A stretch of DNA of 64,000 nucleotides from Ignavibacteriota bacterium (lineage in GTDB: Bacteria > Bacteroidota > Ignavibacteria > Ignavibacteriales > Melioribacteraceae): contig PDPT01000037.1 of NCBI GenBank assembly GCA_002746605.1, positions 62,001-126,000 of the forward strand, given 5' to 3'. The position numbers and the translations under genes are program-made. Below, piece by piece: positions 44,425-56,145 of the stretch; within the stretch, counting starts at the first letter, position 1, and each line of letters starts with the position of its first letter. Under the pieces are notes generated by a model, which saw nothing but the letters and a program-made list of their open reading frames with translations, did no database searches and had not been told where the DNA came from.

Positions 44425-45704
44425 TATTCCGCTTTTAAATAAAATTGAAAGATTTTTGCCAATTGTTCAGTTTGATTTGTTCTATTTAAGTTTTCTATAA
44501 ATTCTTCGTCCGGTTTAGGCAAATTATTTTCAAGAAATAGTTTATGTACTTTTAGTAAAGTTTCTTTAATTTCAGCAATATCATCCGGTTTTGTAATAAA
44601 TGCAGCTTTATATTCTTCGGCATTAATTTTCGCCGCTCCATCCGGCAATGAAGCAATTACCGGTTTTCTAGTTGCAAAATATTCGAACAATTTACCAGGT
44701 GTAACAACCTTCATTTTTTCTTCATTCGGCAACATTACCCACAATACATCACTCGAAAGAATCTCCCTAACAGATTGTTTATGCTCAAGATAACCGGTTA
44801 GCCTAACAAATCGCTCTATTTTAAGTTTTTTTATTAAATTCTTATATTCTCTCTTAAAATGTCCGATAAATTTTAATTCTATATTTGAAGCAATATCTGG
44901 ATTTTCTTGCATTAGTTTCTTAAATCCTTTAAAGAAATAGTAAGGTGTTATGTCTTCGTAAAAACTCCCGGAGTAAGCAATCACCATTTTGTTTGTATCT
45001 CTAACAACCGGTTGAATATCTTCAAAATCCTGCAAATCGTAACCATGTCTAATTATATCTACGCTATCAAATTTAAGAAATTGATAATTTTTCAATAAAT
45101 TTTCTTTTATAAGTCTATTTACAGTAATTATTCCATCAACTCTTCTAAGAGCGTTACTTTCTAATTTTTTGTTCTTGTATTTATGATAAGGAGTTGGATA
45201 AAAACTAAACTGATTATCAATCCAGGCATCTCTATAATCTACAAAGAGAGGAATATGAAATATTTCTTTAATTTGTAAAATTGGAGTTATGGCAGAAAAT
45301 GGAGGAACGGAAATATAAATTGCATCAAATTTCTTTTCGGAAAGTAACCGTCTTGCATCTTCGGCTGCCTTTTTGCTCCAACGGATTTTATTATCGGGAA
45401 TAAAAAATGTTTTACTTATTCTACTTAAAACTTTCATCCAAAAATTAGAAGGCATTTTAACTTCACCTTTACTTTTTAGAAGCGAATTAGGATCAAAAGC
45501 TTCTGTTCTAACAATTGTAACTCCCGCATCTTCAGCTTCTTTCAACAATGATTCATCGTAAGCAAAGTAACCGATTTTTCCGGTTGTAAGAACGGTTGGT
45601 TCCCAGCCAAAATCCTTAAGATATTTAGTAAATTTTAATGTACGCTGAACCCCACTCAATCCCAGCGGAGGATAATAATAAGCTATTACCAGAACTTTAA
45701 ACAT
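44424..45704 (-). CDS. Glycosyltransferase family 4-like protein
   Basis: VIAYYYPPLGLSGVQRTLKFTKYL N-terminus, VTPGKLFEYFATRKPVIASLPDG C-terminal motif. Confidence 0.88.
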   Translation of the reverse strand: MFKVLVIAYYYPPLGLSGVQRTLKFTKYLKDFGWEPTVLTTGKIGYFAYDESLLKEAEDAGVTIVRTEAFDPNSLLKSKGEVKMPSNFWMKVLSRISKTFFIPDNKIRWSKKAAEDARRLLSEKKFDAIYISVPPFSAITPILQIKEIFHIPLFVDYRDAWIDNQFSFYPTPYHKYKNKKLESNALRRVDGIITVNRLIKENLLKNYQFLKFDSVDIIRHGYDLQDFEDIQPVVRDTNKMVIAYSGSFYEDITPYYFFKGFKKLMQENPDIASNIELKFIGHFKREYKNLIKKLKIERFVRLTGYLEHKQSVREILSSDVLWVMLPNEEKMKVVTPGKLFEYFATRKPVIASLPDGAAKINAEEYKAAFITKPDDIAEIKETLLKVHKLFLENNLPKPDEEFIENLNRTNQTEQLAKIFQFYLKAE

Positions 45705-45713
45705 TAAATATTC

Positions 45714-47180
45714 CTATGAATGATAGTTGGGTGATTCTTTTGTAATTATAACATCATGCGGATGACTTTCTTTTAAACCAGCATTTGAGATTTTCACAAA
45801 CTTAGTATTCTCTTTGAACTCTTTAATCGTCCGTGCTCCGCAATATCCCATAGAAGCTCTTAAACCACCAATAAATTGATAGATTGTATCGGAAAGCGGA
45901 CCTTTGAAAGGAACACGTCCTTCAACACCTTCTGGTACCAATTTCTTAATATCATCTTCCATATCTTGGAAATATCTATCTTTGCTCCCCTCTTTCATTG
46001 CCCCAATCGAACCCATTCCTCTGTAAACTTTAAAACTTCTGCCTTCAAACAATATCTTTTCTCCGGGAGTTTCATCAACTCCGGCAAACATTCCGCCCAT
46101 CATAACCGTATCTGCTCCGGCAGCAATAGCTTTTGCAACATCTCCAGTTTGTTTAACTCCACCATCTGCAATTACGGGAACTCCTAAATCTTTTATGGCT
46201 TTTGCAACTTCTAGAACAGCACTTACTTGAGGAACACCAACACCGGCAACAACTCTTGTTGTACAAATTGAACCTGCTCCGATTCCTACTTTCACTCCAT
46301 CTATGCCAAGACCAATTAAATCTTTTGCGGCTTCCGCAGTTACAATATTTCCTGCCACTAATTGTAGATTAGGAAAACTATCTTTTATTTCTTTTACGGT
46401 TTTCAGAACACCTTCCGAATGTCCATGGGCTGTATCAACAACAACAACATCTACTTTTGAGTTTATGAGTGCTTCTACTCTTTCTAAAGTATTGTAAGTA
46501 ACACTTACAGCAGCACCAACTCTTAATCTTCCCAATTCATCTTTACAGGCATTGGGAAATTTTTTCTTTTTGGAAATATCTTTAAATGTAATTAAACCTT
46601 TTAGAATACCGTTATCATCTACAACAGGTAATTTTTCAATTTTATACTTTTGCAAAAGTATTTCGGCTTCTTCCAGCGTTGTTCCGAGTGCTGCTGTTCT
46701 AAGATTTTCTTTGGTCATTATTTCGGAAATTCTTAGATTCATATTTGGTTCAAATCTTAAATCACGATTTGTTAAAATACCTATTAATTTTTCGTTATCA
46801 TCAACAATCGGGATTCCGCTGATTCTATATTTCTCCATCAGATTTATTGCATCAATTACTAACTTATCGGCAGTTAATGTTATCGGATGATGAATCATTC
46901 CACTTTCTGAACGTTTAACTTTATCTACTTCTTCAGCTTGTCGTTCAATACTCATATTTTTATGAATAATTCCCAAGCCTCCTTGTCCCGCCATAGCAAT
47001 TGCCATTTTGCTTTCTGTTACAGTATCCATAGCTGCAGAAACAAAAGGAATTTTTAATTTGATATCGCGTGAAAAATATGTTTCTATGTTTGTTTCTCTT
47101 GGCAAAACAGATGATTTTGCAGGAATTAAAAGTAAATCATCAAACGTCAATCCTTCTAATACTATTTTATCAATTTCCAT
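45714..47180 (-). CDS. guaB: IMP dehydrogenase (start at [10 protein letters not shown] preferred over the longer ORF)
   Basis: [13 protein letters not shown], tandem [35 protein letters not shown]. Confidence 0.96.
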   Translation of the reverse strand: MEIDKIVLEGLTFDDLLLIPAKSSVLPRETNIETYFSRDIKLKIPFVSAAMDTVTESKMAIAMAGQGGLGIIHKNMSIERQAEEVDKVKRSESGMIHHPITLTADKLVIDAINLMEKYRISGIPIVDDNEKLIGILTNRDLRFEPNMNLRISEIMTKENLRTAALGTTLEEAEILLQKYKIEKLPVVDDNGILKGLITFKDISKKKKFPNACKDELGRLRVGAAVSVTYNTLERVEALINSKVDVVVVDTAHGHSEGVLKTVKEIKDSFPNLQLVAGNIVTAEAAKDLIGLGIDGVKVGIGAGSICTTRVVAGVGVPQVSAVLEVAKAIKDLGVPVIADGGVKQTGDVAKAIAAGADTVMMGGMFAGVDETPGEKILFEGRSFKVYRGMGSIGAMKEGSKDRYFQDMEDDIKKLVPEGVEGRVPFKGPLSDTIYQFIGGLRASMGYCGARTIKEFKENTKFVKISNAGLKESHPHDVIITKESPNYHS

Positions 47181-47205
47181 TTTATTTATCCTTATAGTAG
47201 TTTTC

Positions 47206-48375
47206 TTATTCAAAAGCAGCTAATCCCGTTATATCCTCTCCGATAATCAGTGTGTGCATTTCGTGAGTTCCTTCATAAGTTTTTACACTTTCGAGATTTG
47301 CAGAATGTCTCATAACCGGATATTCATCTAAAATTCCATTTGCTCCCAAAATCTCTCGGGCTTCTCTTGCAGCATTTAACGCAGCTTCACAATTATTTCT
47401 TTTAGCCATAGAGATTTGTGTATGTTTTACTTTTCCCTGATCTTTTAAAGTTGCAAGTCTGTAGTTTAACAATTGTGCTTTGGTAATTTCATTTAATATT
47501 TTAACGAGTTTTTGTTGTGTAAGTTGGTAGCCTGCAATAGCTTTAGAAAACTGAACTCTTGATTTGGCATAAGTCAAAGCGGAATCGAAAACCGCCATCA
47601 TCGCACCGACAACTCCCCAAGCTATTCCGTAGCGTGCTTGATTTAAGCACATAAGCGGAGATTTTAAGCCTTTGCTTTCGGGCAGAATATTTTCTTCGGG
47701 AACGAAAACATCTTGAAAAATAAGTTCTGAAGTTATTGAAGCACGCAAAGAATGTTTTCCTTTCATTTCGGGAGCAGAAAATCCATCAAAATCTTTTTCA
47801 ATAATAAATCCTCTAATTACATTATCGAGTTTTGCCCAAACTATTGCCAAATCAGAAATTGTTCCGTTTGTAATCCACATTTTGGCACCATTAAGTAAAT
47901 ATCCGCCATCAACTTTTTTAGCAGTTGTAATCATCCCACCCGGATTTGAACCGTAATCTGGTTCGGTTAAACCAAAACAACCGATTGTTTCTCCGGTTGC
48001 TAACTTAGGAAGCCATTTATTTTTTTGTTCATCTGAACCAAAAATGAAAATCGGGTACATAACCAAACTACTCTGTACTGAAACAAAACTTCTTAAACCA
48101 CTATCTCCTCTTTCTAACTCTTGCATTGCCAAACCGTAAGCTACATTATTTAAATTAGCACAGCCATACTTTTCCGGTAAAGTTATTCCAAATAACGATA
48201 GTTCACCAAACTTGGCAATTAGTTCATTCGGGAAAGTTCCCTGCTGATAATTTTTTTCAATTATCGGGAGCACGTCGTTATCTACAAATTCTCTTACTGA
48301 ATTTTGCACCATTTTTTCTTCATCAGTTAAGAGCTCAGTTATGTTAAAATAATCTACACCTTTAAATTTGTTCAT
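47206..48375 (-). CDS. Acyl-CoA dehydrogenase, glutaryl-CoA dehydrogenase-like
   Basis: [66 protein letters not shown]. Confidence 0.88.
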   Translation of the reverse strand: MNKFKGVDYFNITELLTDEEKMVQNSVREFVDNDVLPIIEKNYQQGTFPNELIAKFGELSLFGITLPEKYGCANLNNVAYGLAMQELERGDSGLRSFVSVQSSLVMYPIFIFGSDEQKNKWLPKLATGETIGCFGLTEPDYGSNPGGMITTAKKVDGGYLLNGAKMWITNGTISDLAIVWAKLDNVIRGFIIEKDFDGFSAPEMKGKHSLRASITSELIFQDVFVPEENILPESKGLKSPLMCLNQARYGIAWGVVGAMMAVFDSALTYAKSRVQFSKAIAGYQLTQQKLVKILNEITKAQLLNYRLATLKDQGKVKHTQISMAKRNNCEAALNAAREAREILGANGILDEYPVMRHSANLESVKTYEGTHEMHTLIIGEDITGLAAFE

Positions 48376-49021
48376 TTGTTTCTTTTAGTTTTAATTCATT
48401 TATTACTTCTAAAATAATATTTCCGGTAAAACCTCTGCTTAATAAAAATTGATATATTTTCTTTTTTAATTCAGTATTTGTATAGTTCTTATAACTTAAT
48501 TGTTCTATTTTTTTTTGTGCAATAATTTTAGCCGATTCCAAAAACTTTTGTTCATCACACAAGTTATTTATAACTTTTTCAATTATATTTCTATCAACAC
48601 CTTTTTGAAAAAGCGAGGCTTTTATTTTTAACAACCCTTTTTTTTTACTTTGCTGAACTTTAAAGAAATCTTCTACATATTTCCTATCGTTTAAGAACTC
48701 TTTCTCTTCCAATTCTAAAAGAACATTATCAATTAAAGAGTTGTCATATTTCTTCTTCAACAACTTTAATTTAAGTTCTTGTTTACTATGATTTCTTCTC
48801 GAAAGATACCTGAAAGAACTCTGTTTTATTTTAAATATTTCTATTTTTTCTTCTAAGTTTTTTCTTTCATTGCTGCTTAATTCATCATCAACAGCCAGGT
48901 AATTCCTAGTAAATATTTCGTAAGGAATTATTAATTGCTCAGAATTACAAAATTTCACATAAACATTATTTCTTACTTTCTTTACTTCTGTAACTTTCTG
49001 AAAAATTAAATTTTTCGTCAT
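48362..49021 (-). CDS. recX: Regulatory protein RecX
   Basis: RYLSRRNHSKQELKLKLLKKKYDNSLIDNVLLELEEKEFLNDRKYVEDF; downstream of recA. Confidence 0.88.
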   Translation of the reverse strand: MTKNLIFQKVTEVKKVRNNVYVKFCNSEQLIIPYEIFTRNYLAVDDELSSNERKNLEEKIEIFKIKQSSFRYLSRRNHSKQELKLKLLKKKYDNSLIDNVLLELEEKEFLNDRKYVEDFFKVQQSKKKGLLKIKASLFQKGVDRNIIEKVINNLCDEQKFLESAKIIAQKKIEQLSYKNYTNTELKKKIYQFLLSRGFTGNIILEVINELKLKETNEQI

Positions 49022-49121
49022 GTTGAGCTCGTTTAACTATCCGATAAGTAAGAACCCAAAATTAATTTGGGATACCACAAACTTTTAATTTTAAATACCC
49101 TCAATTTTTTAGAGAGAATTA

Positions 49122-50165
49122 TCATTTAGAAGATTTTCCCTCTTTTGTATCTTCCACTTGCTCCGGTGTTTCAACCATTCCAAGTTTTTGTTTTACTTGA
49201 AGTTCTAAATTATTAAGAATTTCGGGGTTTTCCTTTAACTGTGTTCTAAATTGTTCTCTTCCTTGAAATCTATCTTCGCCGAAAGTAAACCATGCTCCGC
49301 CTTTTTTGATAACACCGTGCTCCACACCAAGATCAATAAGTTCTCCGGTTTTGCTTATTCCTTCGTTGTACATTATATCAAACTCTATTTGTTTAAAGGG
49401 AGGAGCAACTTTACTTTTAACAACTTTTACTTTTGTTCTATTACCTACAATATCTTGTCCGTTTTTTATTGCAGCAATTCTTCTAATATCCATTCTTAGT
49501 GAAGCATAAAATTTGAGAGCATTACCGCCGGTTGTGGTTTCGGGGCTTCCAAACATAACACCGATTTTACTTCTAAGCTGATTAGTAAAAATAACACAAG
49601 TTTTTGAACGATTAACGGCACCAGTAATTTTTCTTAATGCTTGCGACATTAATCTTGCTTGAACACCCATCTGGGCATCACCCATTTCTCCTTCAATTTC
49701 CGAACGAGGAACAAGAGCAGCGACAGAATCAATTACAATAATATCAAGTGCGTTACTTCTTACTAAAGTATCAACTATTTCAAGTGCTTGTTCGCCATAA
49801 TCAGGTTGAGAAAGCAATAAATTATTTATATCAACACCTAACTTTTGAGCATAGCTCGAATCAAGAGCGTGCTCCGCATCAATAAATGCAGCAATGCCGC
49901 CTTTCTTTTGTGCTTCGGCAATTGTGTGAAGACAGATTGTAGTTTTACCTGATGATTCAGGTCCGTAAATTTCTACAATTCTTCCTCTTGGAACACCGCC
50001 AATGCCCAATGCATAATCCAAAGAAACAGAACCTGTGGAAATTGCTTCAATTTTGTTTATAACTCCGTCACCAAGTTTCATTATGGCACCTTTACCATAA
50101 GTTTTCTCGATGCCATACATTGTATCTTCTAAAATTTTTAATCTTGGATCTTTTTCTGCTGCCAT
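49122..50165 (-). CDS. recA: Recombinase RecA
   Basis: [66 protein letters not shown]. Confidence 0.98.
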   Translation of the reverse strand: MAAEKDPRLKILEDTMYGIEKTYGKGAIMKLGDGVINKIEAISTGSVSLDYALGIGGVPRGRIVEIYGPESSGKTTICLHTIAEAQKKGGIAAFIDAEHALDSSYAQKLGVDINNLLLSQPDYGEQALEIVDTLVRSNALDIIVIDSVAALVPRSEIEGEMGDAQMGVQARLMSQALRKITGAVNRSKTCVIFTNQLRSKIGVMFGSPETTTGGNALKFYASLRMDIRRIAAIKNGQDIVGNRTKVKVVKSKVAPPFKQIEFDIMYNEGISKTGELIDLGVEHGVIKKGGAWFTFGEDRFQGREQFRTQLKENPEILNNLELQVKQKLGMVETPEQVEDTKEGKSSK

Positions 50166-50177
50166 TACTTCCTCCGT

Positions 50178-50726
50178 TTATTTCAATTCAAAACTTTTTA
50201 TTTTTGTATAAACAGAACCAGTTTGTTCTAATTTGCTTTTTACGACAGAAAATTTATTAATAATAAATTCTTCCGAGTTTATTATGTAGTTATTAAATTT
50301 TTTGATTCTGCTTATATCAAGATTCTTTTTAATTCTTAAAACAGTTACATGCGGATAAAAATTATGATTTTCTTTTTTAAAACCGAGCAACTGACATTCT
50401 TCTTCAATTATTTTTTGAAAATTTACAATTTCAACATTTCTTAAAAAATCGGTGTAGAGAATTTTTAATTCACTCCCTCTTTTAAAGAATCCAAATTTAC
50501 TAAAATTGGTTTTAATTTGAGTGAATTTTATAGTTTCTAATCTATTTAATAAGAGTTCTAAAATATTTTCACCAACATCACCCAGGAATTTAAGAGTAAT
50601 GTGTAATTTGCTGCTATCTTCCCAATTAAGATTATTTGGTGGACCGTAAATACTATTTCTAAGCTCAATTAAATTTTCTTTAACTGCTTCGGGAATATCT
50701 AATGAAATAAAAATTCTATGTGTCAT
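50178..50726 (-). CDS. thpR: RNA 2',3'-cyclic phosphodiesterase (start at MTHRIFISL preferred)
   Basis: HITLKFLGD and HVTVLRIK: two HxTx motifs of the 2H phosphoesterase family (second as HVTV). Confidence 0.88.
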   Translation of the reverse strand: MTHRIFISLDIPEAVKENLIELRNSIYGPPNNLNWEDSSKLHITLKFLGDVGENILELLLNRLETIKFTQIKTNFSKFGFFKRGSELKILYTDFLRNVEIVNFQKIIEEECQLLGFKKENHNFYPHVTVLRIKKNLDISRIKKFNNYIINSEEFIINKFSVVKSKLEQTGSVYTKIKSFELK

Positions 50727-51966
50727 AAGAAATACCAAGAAGATTTCTTCTGAGCATTTCCAGTGCAGCTTGCGAAGTTCTATCCTTATTAAGCAAACGA
50801 TTATCGCCAAACCTGAATTCTTTTGCGGTACAAACATTTTCATCGCAAATACCAATATAGACAAGACCTACGGGTTTATCATCAGTAGCTCCTCCCGGAC
50901 CCATAATTCCAGTAACCGAAAGTCCTATATCTGTAACACTTACGGATTTAATTCCTTCAGCCATTAAGCGGGCAACTTCGAGACTTACTGCTCCAAATTT
51001 ATGTAACAGGTCTTCATCAATACCAAGTTGTTCTACTTTTGCTCCGTTACTGTAAGCTATCATAGCTCTTTCAAAATATTCACTACTGCCGCTTACGTTT
51101 GTAATCCGGCTGCTGATTAAACCGCCAGTGCATGATTCAGCAATAGCTATAGTTAATGCTCTATCTTTTAATAATTTACCTACAACTTCTTCTAACGTTT
51201 GAGTATCTTTACCATAAATATATCTTCCGATTTTCAATCTGATTTTTTGTTCAATTTCGAATAGTTTTTCAGTAGCTTTTTCCTCATTTTCATCACTTGT
51301 GTTTATTTTAATTTTCACACCAAATTGATTCGGCAAAAAAGCGAGATTTCCTTTTTCGATTTCGTCTATTAATTTTATTTCATCATAAAGGAATGATTCG
51401 GGTATTCCTGTAGTAAGCAAAGTTGTAGTTTTAGAAAAATATGCCCGCTTAAATTTTTCGGAAATTTTGGAAACAACAAATTCAGTCATCATTGCCTGCA
51501 TCTCAATTGGAACACCGGGCAAAGCAAAAAAGAGTTTTTTATCTTTGTTTATACAAATTCCTGGAGCTGTTCCGTAACTGTTTCTTATTGGCTCCGAAAT
51601 TTCAGGAACAAGCGCTTGTTTAATATTTGTCTCGGTTAATTTTCTTTTTCTTTTTTCAAAGATTGCTTTGATATCTTGAAGAACATCTTCATTTTCTACA
51701 AGTTTTGTTTTAAAAGATTTAACAACGGCACTAAGAGTTACATCATCGTGTGTTGGACCTAATCCGCCTGTTAGAATTACTACATCATTTTTTATCATTG
51801 ATGTGTTAATTTCGTTAAAAATAACATCTTCATTATCAGCTATAACAGAAACACTACTTACGGCGTAATTATTCTCGTTAAGCAGATTTCCTATAAATGA
51901 AGCATTAGAATTAACCGTTTGTCCATTTAAAAGCTCATTTCCAATTGATATAATATGAATTTTCAT
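50716..51966 (-). CDS. cinA: CinA family competence/damage-inducible protein
   Basis: IISIGNELLNGQTVNSNASFIGNLL, GGLGPTHDDVT, AESCTGGLISSRITNVSGSSEYFERAMIAYSN. Confidence 0.95.
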   Translation of the reverse strand: MKIHIISIGNELLNGQTVNSNASFIGNLLNENNYAVSSVSVIADNEDVIFNEINTSMIKNDVVILTGGLGPTHDDVTLSAVVKSFKTKLVENEDVLQDIKAIFEKRKRKLTETNIKQALVPEISEPIRNSYGTAPGICINKDKKLFFALPGVPIEMQAMMTEFVVSKISEKFKRAYFSKTTTLLTTGIPESFLYDEIKLIDEIEKGNLAFLPNQFGVKIKINTSDENEEKATEKLFEIEQKIRLKIGRYIYGKDTQTLEEVVGKLLKDRALTIAIAESCTGGLISSRITNVSGSSEYFERAMIAYSNGAKVEQLGIDEDLLHKFGAVSLEVARLMAEGIKSVSVTDIGLSVTGIMGPGGATDDKPVGLVYIGICDENVCTAKEFRFGDNRLLNKDRTSQAALEMLRRNLLGISYDT

Positions 51967-51980
51967 GTTAATCTCTTTTT

Positions 51981-52430
51981 CTAAAAAAATAGAAGTTTAA
52001 ATATAATCATAAAAATTAAGGAATACAGTCCTGAAACAATATCATCAGCCATAATTCCGTATCCGCCTTTTAATGATTCCAACTTATTTGCAGGATAGAT
52101 TTTAACTATATCAAAAAATCTCCATACAATAAAAGTTATAATAAATAGTTGAAAATTTGAAGGAATATATAAATATGCAATCCAGGTTCCTACAAACTCA
52201 TCCAAAGTAAATTGTTTAGGATCTTTTTTATAAATTGTTTCAAAATAATTACCAAGAGTTATTCCGTAAATGGTTGAGAAGATAATTATTGGAATCAAAA
52301 TTAATAAGTTATTAAGTTCGGGAATAAACAAGAATAACGCAGCTGCAAGGCTTCCGAATGTTCCGGGAGCAAATGGAATATAACCCGTATAAAAACCCGA
52401 TCCAATAAATTTCTTATAATCAAAATTCAT
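51981..52430 (-). CDS. pgpA: Phosphatidylglycerophosphatase A
   Basis: GSGFYTGYIPFAPGTFGSLAAAL, WRFFDIVKIYPANKLESLKGGYGIMADDIVSGLYS. Confidence 0.93.
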   Translation of the reverse strand: MNFDYKKFIGSGFYTGYIPFAPGTFGSLAAALFLFIPELNNLLILIPIIIFSTIYGITLGNYFETIYKKDPKQFTLDEFVGTWIAYLYIPSNFQLFIITFIVWRFFDIVKIYPANKLESLKGGYGIMADDIVSGLYSLIFMIIFKLLFF

Positions 52431-53020
52431 TTACTAACAAATAATCTGCTTATTAAAATTCTATTTTGATATAAATAAATAATTCCCGTAATAAATGTGA
52501 ATAATGTTATTACAAACATAATATAATAAATCATTTCTATATTTGTAAGAACGTTAAACACATCAGGGAATTGATTAGCTAAGTACTCATTCTCTTTCAA
52601 CGTAAAAACAAATAGAAGATAAAAAATAAAAACCATTTGAATAAATGTTTTAATTTTTGCAATATTACTTGTTGTAAAAGATTTCTTTTTCCACTCGGCA
52701 AAAAGTCTTAGTCCTGTTATAACAACATCTCTTGCTACTACAATAATAACCATCCATAGAGGCAAAACATCAATACAAACAAAACCAAAAAAAGCAGCTG
52801 AGGTTAAAATTTTATCTGCCAAGGGATCCATAAATTTGCCCCAAGTTGTAATATAATTAAATTTTCTTGCCAGCCAGCCATCGTACCAATCGGTAATTGC
52901 AGCTATTATATAGACTACTAGAGAAATTTGCATGAGTAAAGGTTCATCTGATAAAAATAAATAGAGAAAAACCGGAGTTAAAATTATCCTTAATGTAGTA
53001 AGTTGATTTGGTAAAACCAT
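52427..53020 (-). CDS. pgsA: CDP-diacylglycerol-glycerol-3-phosphate 3-phosphatidyltransferase
   Basis: LPNQLTTLRIILTPVF; DWYDGWLARKFNYITTWGKFMDPLADK CDP-alcohol phosphotransferase motif. Confidence 0.93.
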   Translation of the reverse strand: MVLPNQLTTLRIILTPVFLYLFLSDEPLLMQISLVVYIIAAITDWYDGWLARKFNYITTWGKFMDPLADKILTSAAFFGFVCIDVLPLWMVIIVVARDVVITGLRLFAEWKKKSFTTSNIAKIKTFIQMVFIFYLLFVFTLKENEYLANQFPDVFNVLTNIEMIYYIMFVITLFTFITGIIYLYQNRILISRLFVSK

Positions 53021-53331
53021 TATCTGTTTACTACCGGGTAATTTTCAAAAAGATTATATAAATATTCATAATCGTATAAGCCTGTATTGTGTCCATCTTG
53101 CCACTCAATACTTACTGCATAAGTACCAACAATATTTATTTTAACTACTGTTAGTTGTTCTCTAGTATAAAGAGGGATATATTTTTCTCCCCACTCTTCT
53201 TGTTCGGCTCCGCAGATTGCACAAGGGCAATTGTGCCGTAAATTGCTAAGCCTTATACTCTGCAACTTTCCGTTATCCCAAGTAACATCAAGGAATTCCT
53301 TATCTCGGACTTTTATTTTTACAGGCTTCAT
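53020..53331 (-). CDS. DUF971 family protein
   Basis: LDVTWDNGKLQSIRLSNLRHNCPCAICG...YAVSIEWQDGHNTGLYDYEYL. Confidence 0.88.
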   Translation of the reverse strand: MKPVKIKVRDKEFLDVTWDNGKLQSIRLSNLRHNCPCAICGAEQEEWGEKYIPLYTREQLTVVKINIVGTYAVSIEWQDGHNTGLYDYEYLYNLFENYPVVNR

Positions 53332-54233
53332 TAATCAATCCTACTGCCGGTAAGCATAAATAATGCTTCTTGATATTTTTTTGTAGTATTATTAATCACA
53401 TTCTCCGGTAAATTAGGAGCAGGTGGTTTTTTGTTAAAGTTGACAGATGCTAAATAATCTCTAACATATTGCTTATCAAAACTTGATTGACCTCTTCCCT
53501 TTTCGTATTGGGCTTTGGGCCAAAATCTCGAGGAATCCGGAGTTAGTAATTCATCTATCAGAATAATTTCATCTTTGTAAAAACCAAATTCCATTTTAGT
53601 ATCGGCAAGAATTATTCCTTTCTCAGCAGCAAAATCGGCAGCTTTTTTATAGATTTCCAATGATTTAGATTTTAACATATCATAAGTTTCTTTTCCAACA
53701 ATTTCTATTGCTTTCTGCTCAGTAATATTTTCATCATGATCACCAATATCCGCTTTAGTAGAAGGGGTAAAAATCGGCTCGGGCAGTTTTTCTGATTCAC
53801 CTAAATTTTCGGGAAGTTTAATTCCGCAAACCGTTCCTTCACGTCTATATTCTTTCCAACCGGAACCTGTAATATAACCTCGAACAATACACTCTAAAGG
53901 AATTAGTTTGGCTTTTTTAACCAGCATTGAACGACCTTTAAGAGTTTCTGCATATTTTTTAAAAACATCAGGAAATTTATTTACATCTGTAGAAACCAAA
54001 TGATTGGAAAAAATATTTTTTGAAAAATCAAACCAGAACTCGGAAATTTTTGTTAAGATTTCCCCTTTTAACGGAATTCCTTCGTTCATTATTACATCAA
54101 AAGCCGAGAGTCTATCGGTTGAAATAATTACATAGTAATCTTCCACCTCGTATAAATCTCTTACTTTTCCTCTCTTAAATAATTTTATATCTTCAAAATT
54201 TGTTTCAGTTATTACTCTTTTCTCCACAAACAT
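53331..54233 (-). CDS. purC: Phosphoribosylaminoimidazole-succinocarboxamide synthase
   Basis: KRGKVRDLYEVEDYYVIISTDRLSAFDVIMNEGIPLKG, LIPLECIVRGYITGSGWKEY, DSSRFWP. Confidence 0.97.
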   Translation of the reverse strand: MFVEKRVITETNFEDIKLFKRGKVRDLYEVEDYYVIISTDRLSAFDVIMNEGIPLKGEILTKISEFWFDFSKNIFSNHLVSTDVNKFPDVFKKYAETLKGRSMLVKKAKLIPLECIVRGYITGSGWKEYRREGTVCGIKLPENLGESEKLPEPIFTPSTKADIGDHDENITEQKAIEIVGKETYDMLKSKSLEIYKKAADFAAEKGIILADTKMEFGFYKDEIILIDELLTPDSSRFWPKAQYEKGRGQSSFDKQYVRDYLASVNFNKKPPAPNLPENVINNTTKKYQEALFMLTGSRID

Positions 54234-54516
54234 CTCCTTTTTTTTAAGATTAAAATATAGTTAGTCTCTAAGCTTAATTCAACATTGCGGTAATAAAAAT
54301 TTTGAATTTAGATTTTAAAATTATACTATGAAAGCGAAAAGGCAATATTAAAAATATTAGAATACAAAATATTAAACTAAAGATGTAGAATATATGTTAT
54401 CTCGATTAATGCAATAGATAAACGATAGTAAATAATAAAAATTATAAATTGTTCACCTAAAACAATTCATATTTTTTTACTGCCTCTTATCTGCATTAAG
54501 TGTTTTGAAAATTGAA

Positions 54517-56013
54517 TTACTCTTTATCATCAACAAATAAAGTTAATAAACCTGCAATAATCATAGAAACTCCACCAAGTAAAAGAGCATAAATTGCTTC
54601 GCCATCAAAAAGATATTTTACAAAAAATCCTAAAATTGCAGCAGCGGTAATTTGTGGAATAACAATAAAGAAATTAAAAATTCCCATGTAAACTCCCATT
54701 TTTTTCGCAGGTAATGAACCGGTTAAGATCGCGTAAGGCATTGCAAGAATTGATGCCCAAGCCAAACCGATGCCTAACTCAGAGATTAAAAGTAAGTTCG
54801 GATCTTTTATAATATAAAATGAAGCAAGACTTAATCCCCCAATGATTAAACTTATAAAGTGTACCGTTTTTCTGTTGGTTAATTTTGCAATCCACATAAT
54901 TACAAAAGCCATAATAGCTGCAAAACCATTATAGACTGCCATAAGTATTCCAACCCAATCCGCACCTTCATTATAAAGATGTGATGTTGTGGAAGTTGCT
55001 CCATAAATGTGTCTTGTTACAGCAGGAGTTGTATAAATCCACATTGAGAAAAGTGCAAACCAAGAGAAGAACTGAACAAACGATAACTGCTTCATGGTTT
55101 TGGGCATGTTGTATAAATCGGTGATAACTTCAACTAATCCCGATTTATTATTTTTCTTTGCAATCGAATTTGTAAAAATTTGTAATAATCCAAAAACAAA
55201 AACAGCTCCAAATAAGACCATTAGTCCGTAATCAATAAAAATAAACAAATTAAAAATTACAATCAGCATAAGTCCGATTGCACTCCAGATAATTCCATTT
55301 TTTATAAAATTCGGTTTTACTGTTTCAGAAATTTCGGAAATGTGAGTATCTGTTTGAGCACTATTCGCTTCAGAAAATTTTTCTAACTCTTCGGGTGAAT
55401 ATTCTTTTGTTCTAAAAATTGTCCATAGAACCGCCAAAAAAAATGTTATTCCGCCAAGATAAAAAGAATATTTAACTGAATCGGGGATCTGACCTTCAAC
55501 TGCCGTGTTAGAAATTCCAAGCCAATTTGTAAAAATATAAGGAAGTGCAGAAGCAATTATTGCTCCGATTCCAATGAAAAAGCTTTGCATGGAAAATCCC
55601 ATTGTGCGCTGTTCATTGGGCAGCATATCACCGACAAAAGCTCTAAAAGGTTCCATCGTAATATTTATGCTTGCATCCATAATCCAAAGCATTCCGGCAG
55701 CAAACCAAAGGTAAGGCGAGTTAGGCATAATGATTAAAGCAAGTGAAGCAAAAATTGCACCTACAAAAAAGTAAGGTCTTCTTCTTCCTAATTTGTTCCA
55801 AGTGTTATCGCTCATGTGCCCTATTACCGGTTGAATAATAAGTCCGGTAACCGGAGCTGCAATCCAGAGAATTGGGATTTCGTCAATATTTGCACCAAGT
55901 GTTTCAAAAATTCTACTTACGTTTGCATTTTGAAGAGCAAACCCGAATTGAATACCGAGAAATCCGAAACTCATATTCCAAATCTGCCAAAAAGATAATT
56001 TAGGTTTCTTCAT
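54517..56013 (-). CDS. MFS transporter, sugar symporter-like (GPH/SLC45-type)
   Basis: WNMSFGFLGIQFGFALQNANVSRIFETLGA, PVIGHMSDNTWNKLGRRRPYFFVGAI, about 12 TM segments. Confidence 0.85.
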   Translation of the reverse strand: MKKPKLSFWQIWNMSFGFLGIQFGFALQNANVSRIFETLGANIDEIPILWIAAPVTGLIIQPVIGHMSDNTWNKLGRRRPYFFVGAIFASLALIIMPNSPYLWFAAGMLWIMDASINITMEPFRAFVGDMLPNEQRTMGFSMQSFFIGIGAIIASALPYIFTNWLGISNTAVEGQIPDSVKYSFYLGGITFFLAVLWTIFRTKEYSPEELEKFSEANSAQTDTHISEISETVKPNFIKNGIIWSAIGLMLIVIFNLFIFIDYGLMVLFGAVFVFGLLQIFTNSIAKKNNKSGLVEVITDLYNMPKTMKQLSFVQFFSWFALFSMWIYTTPAVTRHIYGATSTTSHLYNEGADWVGILMAVYNGFAAIMAFVIMWIAKLTNRKTVHFISLIIGGLSLASFYIIKDPNLLLISELGIGLAWASILAMPYAILTGSLPAKKMGVYMGIFNFFIVIPQITAAAILGFFVKYLFDGEAIYALLLGGVSMIIAGLLTLFVDDKE

Positions 56014-56145
56014 AATATTTATACTTAACTAATAAAATTTATGTTTAAAATATTCAAAATTATCTAATTAAAAAAGTTAAACTTTTCAAAAAATAAAATA
56101 TTCTTTTTATATTTGATTTTTAATAAAAACTAAATATTCAAAAAA

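Noticed and set aside
50727-50864. N-terminal extension of thpR in the ORF track (MSILVFAMKMFVPQ...)
   Set aside because: Extension lies within cinA in another frame; family-like N-terminus begins at MTHRIFISL (50726).
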